Assembly: GCF_018919485.1 (NCBI RefSeq)
Contig: NZ_JAHLMU010000001.1
Coordinates: forward strand, 2,045,922-2,109,921
DNA length: 64,000 nt
Reading direction: 5' to 3'
Origin: Psychrobacter sp. TAE2020
GTDB lineage: Bacteria > Pseudomonadota > Gammaproteobacteria > Pseudomonadales > Moraxellaceae
Shown here: positions 56,121 through 64,000 of the stretch, piece after piece
How positions within the stretch are numbered: the stretch's first letter is position 1
Layout of the letters: the number at the start of each line of letters is the position of its first letter
Notes under the pieces: generated by a model
The model's database searches: none
What the model was told of the DNA's origin: nothing
The model's input: the letters and a program-made list of their open reading frames with translations, nothing else
Made by a program: the position numbers and the translations under genes

Positions 56121-58997
56121 TTAAACATTAATAAGTCGCTGTAGTACTTCAAAAAGTTGCTGCTTATTAATAGGTTTAGTCAAAAACTCATTCATTCCTG
56201 CTTTATTACAAGCTTCCCTATCCTCTACAGAGTCATTAGCGGTGAGCGCTACTATAGGAATATCATTATCTTGCGCTCGAATAGTTCGTGTCGCTTCCAT
56301 CCCATCCATCACTGGCATACGACAATCCATCAAGATAAGTACAATGCGCTGCTCGGTTGCCGCTAGCTGCTCTAAGGCTTGCTTACCATTTTCAGCAACG
56401 ATAGTCTGATAACCTAACTGATCTAGCAGTTTACAAGCTACTTTTTGATTAATAATATTGTCTTCAACTACTAAGATTAAGGCTTCTATGGATTGCTTTG
56501 TAAATTGTTGACTATCACTATGGATTCCTATAACGGTAGGGGCTTGCGGATTTGGCTGTGCAAAAGCTTTAGGTTTTATAGATTCGCTAGCAGGCATTGG
56601 TAACGGTAACGGTAACGGTAACGGTAACGGAGATGAGTTTGCCAATAGCTTGGGCTGAGTTAAGCGAATGATTTCAGATAATAATAAAGTGATGTCTAAA
56701 GGCTTATGCAAAAACCCATCGAACTGATCTAGATAAGTAGATGAGATGTTACGCACCATCTTCATACTCAATAGAATCTTTGGTAATGGCATGGCTAGGA
56801 GGCCCTCTAAGTTACTCTGAGGCATAGTACTGGCTGTATGGTTATCAATACCAATATCAGCACCAGTAGCAACAGCAACTGAGTTGGCGATGCTTATTGG
56901 TTGGTTGTCGTAATCAAGTAATAATAACGGCGCTGAGGTTTTACTTTTATACTGCAGTTTTTCTGTGATCTCAGCTATAGGTGGCATCTCATTAATAGAG
57001 TAAATATCAGCACTGATAGATAAGTGATGGCAAAGCCGCCGCAGGTAATCAATATAGAGGTCATGTTTAATGATAGCGATCAGATAAATAGGGATTAGGT
57101 TAGCATGGAAGTAATAAGTAGGGTGATAAGTGGGCGCTCTACATGGTAAATAGAGGGCAAAAGTGCTGCCCGAGCGACCATCGCTATCGAGTTGGATAAA
57201 GCCTCCGAGGAGTTGTGCGAAACTATTAGAGATAGCAAGCCCGAGACCTGTACCACCGAACTTATGGCTGATCTGGGCATTAGCTTGGTTAAAATAAGAA
57301 AACAGGGAGTGTTTTTCATCTTCAGTAATACCTATACCCGTATCTATAACACTGAAGCGAATCCAATGATACTGATCGGTAGCAGCAGAAGAGTTGTTTT
57401 GAGTAGGGGGATGTTTGGCTAGGCCTTTGGTTCTATTTTGCGTGGTTTTTTGCTGAGTGACTGGCTCTACAATTAAAGCCACATAGCCTGAGTCAGTGAA
57501 TTTAATCGCATTGTTCATTAGATTAAGAATGATTTGTTGTAAGCGCTTAGCATCAGTATCGATGAAACGAGGGCACTCAGGCATAAATAAATATAGCAGA
57601 TCAATATTCTTTTTATAAGCACTACCAGCCATAAGGTCGACCACATGCTGATTGATTTTGAAGATATCAGTAGCGTCATTGGCGATTGAGGTTTTTCCGG
57701 CTTCTATTTTTGCTACATCTAGCATGTCATTGAGCATCGCTAGCATAGAGTGACTAGATTGTTTTAAGGTATGTAAAATATCTTGTTGCTTGAGCGAAAA
57801 AGCAGATTCTTCTACTATATCAAGGGTACCGATGATAGCGCTTAGCGGCGTGCGCAATTCATGACCAATAACTGATCTAAGCTGAGCAAACTCTTTAACC
57901 TGCAGCTGTAACTGCTGGTTTTTTAATTTTTCGCTGTCGAGTTGTTTGGTAAAGGCATCGACATTATTTACTAGCACAGTAAAACCATGTACTTGGCCAT
58001 GCTCACCAAACCAAGGAGTAATGTGTAACTGATAAGTTTGCTTATTCTCTAAGCCATAGACTAGTAATGTACGAGTCACCCGTTGCAATGACAATTTTTG
58101 TAGCAGCTGTTGGGTTGTTGTGTCGATACCAGTGACAAAATCTGTCAAATTGTAGTCATTGTCGCGCTGAAAGATAGTATTAAAAACCTGCTCAAAGCGC
58201 TGATTAAAAAAGCTAATTTGACCTTGACGCATCACCATTAGCATAGGCAAAGGGGCTTGATCTACCAAACGCTCTAGCCGATGGCTCAAAGTCTTAATAC
58301 GACGATAATTGGTATGCAGATGATAATTGATTCGCCCTAGACCATGACCTAAGCGTATGAACTCTTCGCTAGAGGAGGTTTGAGCGAAAGGAGGTAGGGT
58401 GTAGATATCTTTAGACGTAGTGGCCATACTCTCGATATAGTTCAGTAACCGTAACCAATCTAATCGGCGCTTGAGGGTATATACCAACACCACTGTAAAT
58501 AAAATCATGGCCAACACTAAAGGCAACCAGTACTGGTAAGCCAGCCAATTTATATCTACAGGCTTGTGACGAAGTACCATATAGATTTGATGTCCGCCTC
58601 GCAGTTTAATGACTCCTGTCAGCGTATTATTGGTTAACTGATAACTATTATTAGGAGTAACTGATTTGGCAAGTTTGGGAAAAACAACAGTAGTAAACTT
58701 CTTTTCTCCTGGCCTAGTATAGCGGTGCACATAACTTTGCCCAGAGGGCAACATTAAGATAATTTGATAGCTAACGCCTTCAAAAAAAGGTTTGTCTAAC
58801 AGGGCCAGCATTTCAACATCGGTAATAGTAGTGTTGTTAGATATCTCATAATGTAAGGCATCGAATACCGTTTGGCTGTACTGCTGGTTATTAGTTTTTA
58901 GCAACGAAAACATCATGACATAATATAAGGTCAGCATGATGAGCAAGCTCAAAGCATAAAATATGAGCAAGCGCGTTAGTGACCTGAACTTTCGCAT
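56121..58997 (-). CDS. Hybrid sensor histidine kinase/response regulator (BarA/GacS-like)
   Basis: A 958-residue inner-membrane sensor. Two helices (about residues 10-33 and 155-175) flank a ~120-residue periplasmic domain. Then come a HAMP/linker region, a PAS-like domain (about 240-345), and HisKA with VIGHELRTPL (His379). The HATPase follows, with NLMNNAIKF, DTGIGI and FGGTGLGLAIS. The receiver is at about 830-958, with MDCRMPVMDG near 887. A degenerate second receiver-like segment lies between. A tandem 6-bp repeat encodes PLPLPLPLP near residue 795. The architecture fits a BarA-like phosphorelay kinase but no HPt domain is present. The partner regulator and stimulus are unknown. Confidence 0.9.
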   Translation of the reverse strand: MRKFRSLTRLLIFYALSLLIMLTLYYVMMFSLLKTNNQQYSQTVFDALHYEISNNTTITDVEMLALLDKPFFEGVSYQIILMLPSGQSYVHRYTRPGEKKFTTVVFPKLAKSVTPNNSYQLTNNTLTGVIKLRGGHQIYMVLRHKPVDINWLAYQYWLPLVLAMILFTVVLVYTLKRRLDWLRLLNYIESMATTSKDIYTLPPFAQTSSSEEFIRLGHGLGRINYHLHTNYRRIKTLSHRLERLVDQAPLPMLMVMRQGQISFFNQRFEQVFNTIFQRDNDYNLTDFVTGIDTTTQQLLQKLSLQRVTRTLLVYGLENKQTYQLHITPWFGEHGQVHGFTVLVNNVDAFTKQLDSEKLKNQQLQLQVKEFAQLRSVIGHELRTPLSAIIGTLDIVEESAFSLKQQDILHTLKQSSHSMLAMLNDMLDVAKIEAGKTSIANDATDIFKINQHVVDLMAGSAYKKNIDLLYLFMPECPRFIDTDAKRLQQIILNLMNNAIKFTDSGYVALIVEPVTQQKTTQNRTKGLAKHPPTQNNSSAATDQYHWIRFSVIDTGIGITEDEKHSLFSYFNQANAQISHKFGGTGLGLAISNSFAQLLGGFIQLDSDGRSGSTFALYLPCRAPTYHPTYYFHANLIPIYLIAIIKHDLYIDYLRRLCHHLSISADIYSINEMPPIAEITEKLQYKSKTSAPLLLLDYDNQPISIANSVAVATGADIGIDNHTASTMPQSNLEGLLAMPLPKILLSMKMVRNISSTYLDQFDGFLHKPLDITLLLSEIIRLTQPKLLANSSPLPLPLPLPLPMPASESIKPKAFAQPNPQAPTVIGIHSDSQQFTKQSIEALILVVEDNIINQKVACKLLDQLGYQTIVAENGKQALEQLAATEQRIVLILMDCRMPVMDGMEATRTIRAQDNDIPIVALTANDSVEDREACNKAGMNEFLTKPINKQQLFEVLQRLINV
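56599..56630 (+). repeat. Hexanucleotide GGTAAC tandem array in the kinase gene
   Basis: Five GGTAAC units run from 56599 to 56628, followed by GG. They encode an alternating Pro-Leu linker upstream of the receiver domain. Copy-number change keeps the frame, so only linker length varies. Confidence 0.85.
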
Positions 58998-59659
58998 ATC
59001 ACTTAATCCTATATCTGCAGCAAAGTGCAGTATGATAGTGATGGTCTAATAACCAGACAATACTCATTATCTGTCCTCTCAAATCTAACCGTAAAGGGCT
59101 TACAAGGTCTGTTCGAGTATTTTAACATGGACAACTATTCTCAGTGTAACTGGGGGTATGTTGACAGTTGACAAATAAACGTTGCTGATGGGTAATAATG
59201 GATCAAAGATAAGTACCAGACAAGATACAAATTGCAGATAATGCTGATGCCTTTTTATTGTTAGCAACTAATATTAGCAACTAATATTATAATCGGTAAG
59301 ATTTACTAAATACTATTTATAAAGACTACAGAGTAATTTCAGCATCAGTCCCAAAGACTGAACTAGCAGAGTAGGGCTGTTATAGTCTGTAAGACAATAG
59401 CTATGTTGCTAGTTGCCATAATATTATTGCTTGCTGATACTGTGCTAAATCTATGACCTTATAATACTTGAGCTAAGTGTTTTTACCTTACTTCTGTTTT
59501 AAGGTAAGCCGCTAACAAGTAGTCTCTGCCAAAAACATAGCAGCGCTATGGCTGAAGGTTGAACACCCCTTATCCACAATCATGGCACAACGCGATAAAC
59601 TCACTTATAATACAGCGAGCACTTATCTGCAATTTATAAACCCTACCTACTAAGCTGCG
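58998..59659. other. Intergenic region between the kinase gene and fmt
   Basis: About 660 bp with no supported gene. It has a direct repeat (TAGCAACTAATAT twice near 59266-59292), one perfect DnaA box (TTATCCACA, 59570-59578) and presumably the divergent promoters. I see no tRNA or hairpin terminator. Confidence 0.5.
59570..59578 (+). other. Single DnaA box upstream of fmt
   Basis: TTATCCACA, perfect, 82 bp before the fmt start. Isolated, so it may act on transcription or be incidental. Confidence 0.5.
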
Positions 59660-60778
59660 ATGATAAACATGACTGCTATAAATGATTTTAACCCTAGTTT
59701 AAACCCCACGCAAAGTTTGGATGATGAGCATCCTGCTAGTATTAGCAAGATACAACCGTTACGAGTAGTATTCGCCGGTACGCCTGAGTTTGCAGCTACT
59801 AGTCTTGAGGCTTTAATAGCTCAACAAGACGCATTGAATATAATGATAGTAGCCGTCTACACTCAGCCGGATCGAAAAGCCGGGCGTGGACAAAAACTAT
59901 CAGCTTCGGCGGTCAAACAAGTGGCCTTGGCACATAGCTTGCCTGTTGAGCAACCAGCTACTTTTAAAAAATCAGTTACAGAAGGTATAGCGGCTAGAGA
60001 AACACTGCGCAGTTATCAGCCAGACCTAATGATTGTCGCAGCTTACGGACTGATCTTGCCGATAGGGGTGTTAACTATGCCTACTTATGGTTGTCTCAAT
60101 ATTCATGCTTCACTTTTGCCGCGCTGGCGTGGTGCTGCTCCTATCCACCGAGCAATATTAGCTGGTGACAAAGAGACCGGCATTACTATCATGCAGATGG
60201 ATAAAGGTTTAGATACAGGTGATATGTTGTATAAAGTTAGCTGTGCTATAGAGTCTGGCGACAGTGCAACTGGCTTACATGACAAACTAGCAGCTTTAGG
60301 CGCTACTGCTATTACCGCTGTGCTACAAGATCTGGCAGGCTATCAACAGCAGGCTATTAGCCAAGATAACAGTAAAGCCAATTATGCCGAAAAGTTAGTC
60401 AAAACTGAAGGCGAAATTGATTGGTCAAAACCTGCCGCAGTAATTGAAAGACATATTCGTGGCCTAACCCCTTGGCCAGGTGCTTACACCTTTTTACAAG
60501 GTCAGCGAGTCAAAATTTTAGCCAGTTTACCGGTTAATACTAGCCAGCAAACCCACGAGACTTCTGGTAAGGTCGTTAGTGTTGGACGCAAAGCAATTTT
60601 AGTCGCTTGTGGGATCGCAGCTGACGATAGTGAACAAGATAATTCTATCCAACAGCCAGCTGGCACTATCGCTATAACTGAATTACAGTTTGCTGGTAGT
60701 AAGTCAGTCAATGCTGAACAAATTTGTCATGGTAATCAGCTCAATGACGGTGACCAATTTAGTAATAATGCACCTTAA
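59660..60778 (+). CDS. fmt: Methionyl-tRNA formyltransferase
   Basis: A 372-residue enzyme that formylates initiator Met-tRNA with 10-formyl-THF. The N-terminal domain reads RVVFAGTPEFAATSLEAL, with the catalytic loop LNIHASLLPRWRGAAPIHRA. The C-terminal OB-like tRNA-binding domain starts IRGLTPWPGAYTFLQGQRVK. About 30 residues precede the usual start, and the tail carries an acidic extension, so it is ~55 residues above the family norm. The start may be 59660 or the ATG at 59669. rsmB follows; def, the usual neighbour, is not here. Confidence 0.95.
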   Translation: MINMTAINDFNPSLNPTQSLDDEHPASISKIQPLRVVFAGTPEFAATSLEALIAQQDALNIMIVAVYTQPDRKAGRGQKLSASAVKQVALAHSLPVEQPATFKKSVTEGIAARETLRSYQPDLMIVAAYGLILPIGVLTMPTYGCLNIHASLLPRWRGAAPIHRAILAGDKETGITIMQMDKGLDTGDMLYKVSCAIESGDSATGLHDKLAALGATAITAVLQDLAGYQQQAISQDNSKANYAEKLVKTEGEIDWSKPAAVIERHIRGLTPWPGAYTFLQGQRVKILASLPVNTSQQTHETSGKVVSVGRKAILVACGIAADDSEQDNSIQQPAGTIAITELQFAGSKSVNAEQICHGNQLNDGDQFSNNAP

Positions 60779-60847
60779 TAATTTATAGTTATAGCTCCCT
60801 TTAATAAGCCAACACAGATGCCTAATAGGCATAGGAAATCAAGTAAT

Positions 60848-62380
60848 ATGAGACAAACCACGTCTAATAGCCCTAGAAATAATAAAAACAAGCCATCAAG
60901 CAACTTAAAAATGACTGGTAGCGTACGTGTACGTGTGATTCGCACTTTATTAGCCATTCAAAATGGTCAGTCATTATCTAGTGTATTAGATCCGCTACTC
61001 AATAGTCTGCACGAGGGCGATAAAGGTTTTGCTCACGCATTATTATTGACCACTTTGCGCCAGTGGTATGCGCTTGAGCGCCTACTAGATAGTTTGGCTG
61101 ACAACCCTATTGATGAAAAAGAAGTACGCACGACTATTCAAGTAGGTCTGACCCAGCTACTTTATCTACAAGTGGCTGATCATGCGGCTATTCATGAAAC
61201 CGTTGAAGCGGCAAAAGAGATCGAGTTTGCTCATGCTACTGGTCTAGTAAATGCTATTTTGCGCAAAGTCGCTAAGAACCCAAGCAAGTTCCGTAAAAAG
61301 TGTGATAAAAAGCACAGCTTGCCTAATTGGCTTGCTTATCAGCTCAAGCAAGATTGGAGTGCTGAGTATGACGATCTCATGCAAGGTCTGCGCCAACCTG
61401 CGCCAATGTTTTTACGAGTAAATTCTGCAGTTACTGATGTTAATAGCTATCAGCAGAGCTTAGTTGATGCTGATATTAGCGCTGATTTGGTAGAGATAAC
61501 GAGTGCTTTTCAACTGCCTAATAAGGAGCAGGTTACTAACGTTAATACCTCAGTGTTACGTTTAGAGCAAACCACAGCAGTGAGCGGTTTACCTTCCTTC
61601 GCTGAAGGGGTGGTTAGTATTCAAGATATGTATGCTCAATTAGCGGCACCTTTGATCAATCAAGCATTTATCAACAAGGTGAGCACTGACGGCAATGTGG
61701 ATGATTTGCAGATTCTAGATGCCTGCGCTGCTCCTGGCGGTAAGCTTGCCCATTGGTTAGAGTTGTTAACTACTGATAGTCAATCGCCATTGTTTCATGT
61801 GAAACATACTGATGCTAATGATAGCAATGATCAGAAATACAGCATTAAACTGACCGCTATCGATAATGAAGCGCCACGCATTACTCGTATTTATGAAAAC
61901 CTAGAGCGTCTAAATCTAGAGCAGTCAGAGCAAGTCAAACTAGATATTGTCTGTGCTGATGCTACTCGCTGGCAAGGAGCGAACAAGCAAGCCGATAACA
62001 ATGCTCCGGTATTTGACGCCATCTTGCTAGATGCCCCTTGTACCGCTACTGGTGTTATTCGTCGTCATCCTGATATCAGTATCTTGCGTAATGAAGAAGA
62101 CGTAGAACAAACCGCGCGCTTGCAAGCCGAGATCTTGGATAATCTATGGCCACAATTAAAAGTTGGTGGCTATTTGTTATACATCACTTGCTCAATATTA
62201 AAGCAAGAAAACGTTGAGCAGATCCAAGAGTTTATGAGACATCATACGGATGCTAGCGCTATTGAATTCACTGAAGAGTGTAGCTGGGGTATCGCACAAG
62301 AAGTTGGTCGTCAGTGTCTGCCGATAGATAGCGAAAGTGGTGACGGCTTTTATTATGCGTTGCTGCACAAAAAGGCTTAG
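60848..62380 (+). CDS. rsmB: 16S rRNA (cytosine(967)-C(5))-methyltransferase RsmB
   Basis: A ~510-residue enzyme. The N-terminal NusB-like domain (about 40-165; VRVRVIRTLLAIQNGQSLSS) is followed by the SAM domain with DACAAPGGKLAHWLEL, DAPCTATGVIRRHPDI with one catalytic cysteine, and YITCSILKQENVEQ with the other. It methylates C967 in 16S rRNA. A ~25-residue acidic insertion after the SAM motif contains a parS site (LFHVKHT). AGGAAA lies about 11 bases before the ATG at 60848; the ATG at 60818 is the alternative. Confidence 0.95.
   Translation: MRQTTSNSPRNNKNKPSSNLKMTGSVRVRVIRTLLAIQNGQSLSSVLDPLLNSLHEGDKGFAHALLLTTLRQWYALERLLDSLADNPIDEKEVRTTIQVGLTQLLYLQVADHAAIHETVEAAKEIEFAHATGLVNAILRKVAKNPSKFRKKCDKKHSLPNWLAYQLKQDWSAEYDDLMQGLRQPAPMFLRVNSAVTDVNSYQQSLVDADISADLVEITSAFQLPNKEQVTNVNTSVLRLEQTTAVSGLPSFAEGVVSIQDMYAQLAAPLINQAFINKVSTDGNVDDLQILDACAAPGGKLAHWLELLTTDSQSPLFHVKHTDANDSNDQKYSIKLTAIDNEAPRITRIYENLERLNLEQSEQVKLDIVCADATRWQGANKQADNNAPVFDAILLDAPCTATGVIRRHPDISILRNEEDVEQTARLQAEILDNLWPQLKVGGYLLYITCSILKQENVEQIQEFMRHHTDASAIEFTEECSWGIAQEVGRQCLPIDSESGDGFYYALLHKKA
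61792..61805 (+). other. parS site inside rsmB
   Basis: GTTTCATGTGAAAC encodes FHVK within a low-conservation insertion of RsmB. It is the rightmost site seen. Confidence 0.75.
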
Positions 62381-62487
62381 TAAGACTCTTTAAAACACAC
62401 TCTTAACTAGCGTGATTTTTGGCTTGAACCGCTTTTGTTAGTTGAGAGTGGCCTATTTGAACAAAACCTTGATAGATAGGATAAGAC

Positions 62488-63909
62488 ATGAAATATATTA
62501 GTACTCGTGGTCAGACTGAACCGATGGATTTTAGCGATGTATTGCTAATGGGGCTTGCGCCTGATGGTGGTTTGATGCTGCCTGAGCATTATCCGCATAT
62601 TGATAATGCTACTTTAGATGAGTGGCGTAGCTATAACTATCCGCAGCTAGCTATGGCGATTATGCAGCGTTTTGCTACTGATATTCCAGCCGCTGACTTG
62701 CAAGATATTATTGAGCGTACTTATACTGCTGAAGTATTTGGTGACGCTGATATCGTACCAGTGCGTAAGCTTGAGGATAATATTTATATCTTAGGGTTAT
62801 CAAATGGGCCAACGTTAGCGTTTAAAGATGTAGCAATGCAATTCTTAGGCAATGCTTTTGAGTATGTGCTTAAGCGTCAAAACGCGCGTATCACTATTAT
62901 TGGCGCAACTAGTGGCGATACGGGTAGTGCTGCCGAATATGCACTGCGTGGTAAAGACAACATCGAAGTATTTATGCTATCACCGCATGGCAAGATGAGT
63001 GAGTTTCAGCGCGCGCAGATGTATAGCTTGACTGATGCTAATATCCACAATATCGCCATTGATGGTATGTTTGATGATTGCCAAGATATCGTCAAAGCCT
63101 TGCAGCAAGATGCTGAGTTCAAAGCGGCTTATAACTTAGGTACCGTCAACTCCATCAACTGGGGCCGGATACTGGCACAGATTGTCTATTACTTTAAAGC
63201 CTACTTTGCCGTGACTAGTAGCAACGACGAGCAAGTTAGTTTTAGCGTGCCTTCAGGTAATTTTGGTAATATTTGTGCCGGTCATATCGCTCGTGAAATG
63301 GGCTTACCGATTGGGCGCTTAATCGTCGCTACTAACGAGAACGACGTGCTCAACGACTTCTTCAATCACGGCGCTTATAAGCCACGGGCAACAGATAAAA
63401 CTTACATCACTTCTAGTCCGTCTATGGATATTTCTAAGGCCTCTAACTTTGAACGTTTCATTTATCTATTGCTAGATAAAGACAGCGTTCGCGTTCATGA
63501 GCTATTTGAAGGCGTAAAAGCAGGTCAAGGCTTTGACTTGTCTGATTTAGCACAAGTGGTTAATAGCCGTTATGGTTTTGCTGCCGGTAAGTCTACTCAT
63601 GCCGATCGCTTACAAACCATAAAATCCTTGTATCAACAGTATGGTGAATTGGTCGATCCACATACGGCAGATGGTATCAAAGTCGCTAAAGAGCTACAGC
63701 AAGCAGGTGAAACTATCATCTGTGCCGAAACAGCACTGCCTGTTAAGTTCGCAGACACCATCATCGAAGCTGTCGGCCCTATAGAGATTGCTCGACCAAA
63801 GCACACCGAAGGTTTAGAAGCTCTAGAACAGCATGTGGTTATTTTAGATAACAAGGCAGAGCTAGTAGCTGAGCTAATTCGTCAGCAAGTTACTGCTAAC
63901 CCTGCATAG
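62488..63909 (+). CDS. thrC: Threonine synthase
   Basis: A 473-residue PLP enzyme that converts O-phosphohomoserine to threonine. It begins MKYISTRGQTEPMDFSDVLL. The PLP lysine lies in GPTLAFKDVAMQFLG, and the phosphate loop is GATSGDTGSAAEYALRGK. VPSGNFGNICAGHIAREMGL is the family's Ser-Gly-Asn-Phe-Gly region. It belongs to the longer class of threonine synthases typical of gammaproteobacteria. AGGA precedes the ATG. A 17-bp palindrome (TATAGAGCAGCTCTATA, 63935-63951) follows 25 bp downstream without a T-run. Confidence 0.97.
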   Translation: MKYISTRGQTEPMDFSDVLLMGLAPDGGLMLPEHYPHIDNATLDEWRSYNYPQLAMAIMQRFATDIPAADLQDIIERTYTAEVFGDADIVPVRKLEDNIYILGLSNGPTLAFKDVAMQFLGNAFEYVLKRQNARITIIGATSGDTGSAAEYALRGKDNIEVFMLSPHGKMSEFQRAQMYSLTDANIHNIAIDGMFDDCQDIVKALQQDAEFKAAYNLGTVNSINWGRILAQIVYYFKAYFAVTSSNDEQVSFSVPSGNFGNICAGHIAREMGLPIGRLIVATNENDVLNDFFNHGAYKPRATDKTYITSSPSMDISKASNFERFIYLLLDKDSVRVHELFEGVKAGQGFDLSDLAQVVNSRYGFAAGKSTHADRLQTIKSLYQQYGELVDPHTADGIKVAKELQQAGETIICAETALPVKFADTIIEAVGPIEIARPKHTEGLEALEQHVVILDNKAELVAELIRQQVTANPA

Positions 63910-64000
63910 AGTTTCTATAATAAAACAACAGGGCTATAGAGCAGCTCTATAAAACAGTATTGTGACTATTATTAAACGACTAACGGCTATCATTTATTGA

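Overview
The window comes from a low-to-mid GC gammaproteobacterium of the Moraxellaceae, almost certainly Psychrobacter. Three things point there. The protein at 6557-7504 closely matches the lipoprotein lipase Lip1 of Psychrobacter immobilis as I remember it. Around 48 kb lies a textbook replication origin, with gyrB-recF-dnaN-dnaA transcribed leftward and rpmH-rnpA-yidD-yidC-mnmE rightward. The whole window is studded with parS centromere sites. No database could be searched, so family names rest on motifs and gene order.

Layout. 1-3 kb: the 5' part of rsuA, a YigZ/IMPACT protein, a YheT-type hydrolase and a hot-dog thioesterase. 3-6.6 kb: an accessory pair of P-loop ATPases behind a promoter covered by three palindromic repeats at an exact 27-bp period. 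6.6-10.5 kb: lip1, a MATE exporter, a decayed Asp/Glu racemase, a DUF2798 protein and a DinB-like protein. 10.7-16.9 kb: an oppABCDF peptide importer. 17.9-21 kb: a DUF2157-DUF4401-GDYXXLXY membrane operon. 21-23.3 kb: two MDR oxidoreductases. 23.4-28.4 kb: an AT-rich membrane/coiled-coil orphan, a diverged duplicate of the guaA 3' end, a flavoprotein that has lost its redox cysteines, and guaA. 28.7-31.4 kb: a small trimeric autotransporter and a PatB/MalY-type lyase. 32.1-35.1 kb: an AT-rich SF2 helicase with a nuclease-like C-terminus, an accessory gene. 35-40 kb: a crotonase, rlmF, mntP and a helical-repeat protein. 40-54 kb: the origin region and its conserved genes. 53-64 kb: nrdR-ribD-ribE, a hybrid histidine kinase, fmt-rsmB and thrC.

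How it works together. The origin region carries DnaA boxes in three places: dnaA-rpmH, yidD-yidC and ribD-ribE. At least twelve parS sites, and one more with a single mismatch, run from 0.6 to 62 kb, and seven of the thirteen lie inside genes. parA and parB are not in this window. The most interesting unexplained material is in the accessory loci: the ATPase pair with its operator array, the helicase, the guaA duplication, and a ~170-bp repeat with one copy next to each of the first two. The rnpA/yidD junction is also odd: rnpA ends early and yidD has no usual start codon.
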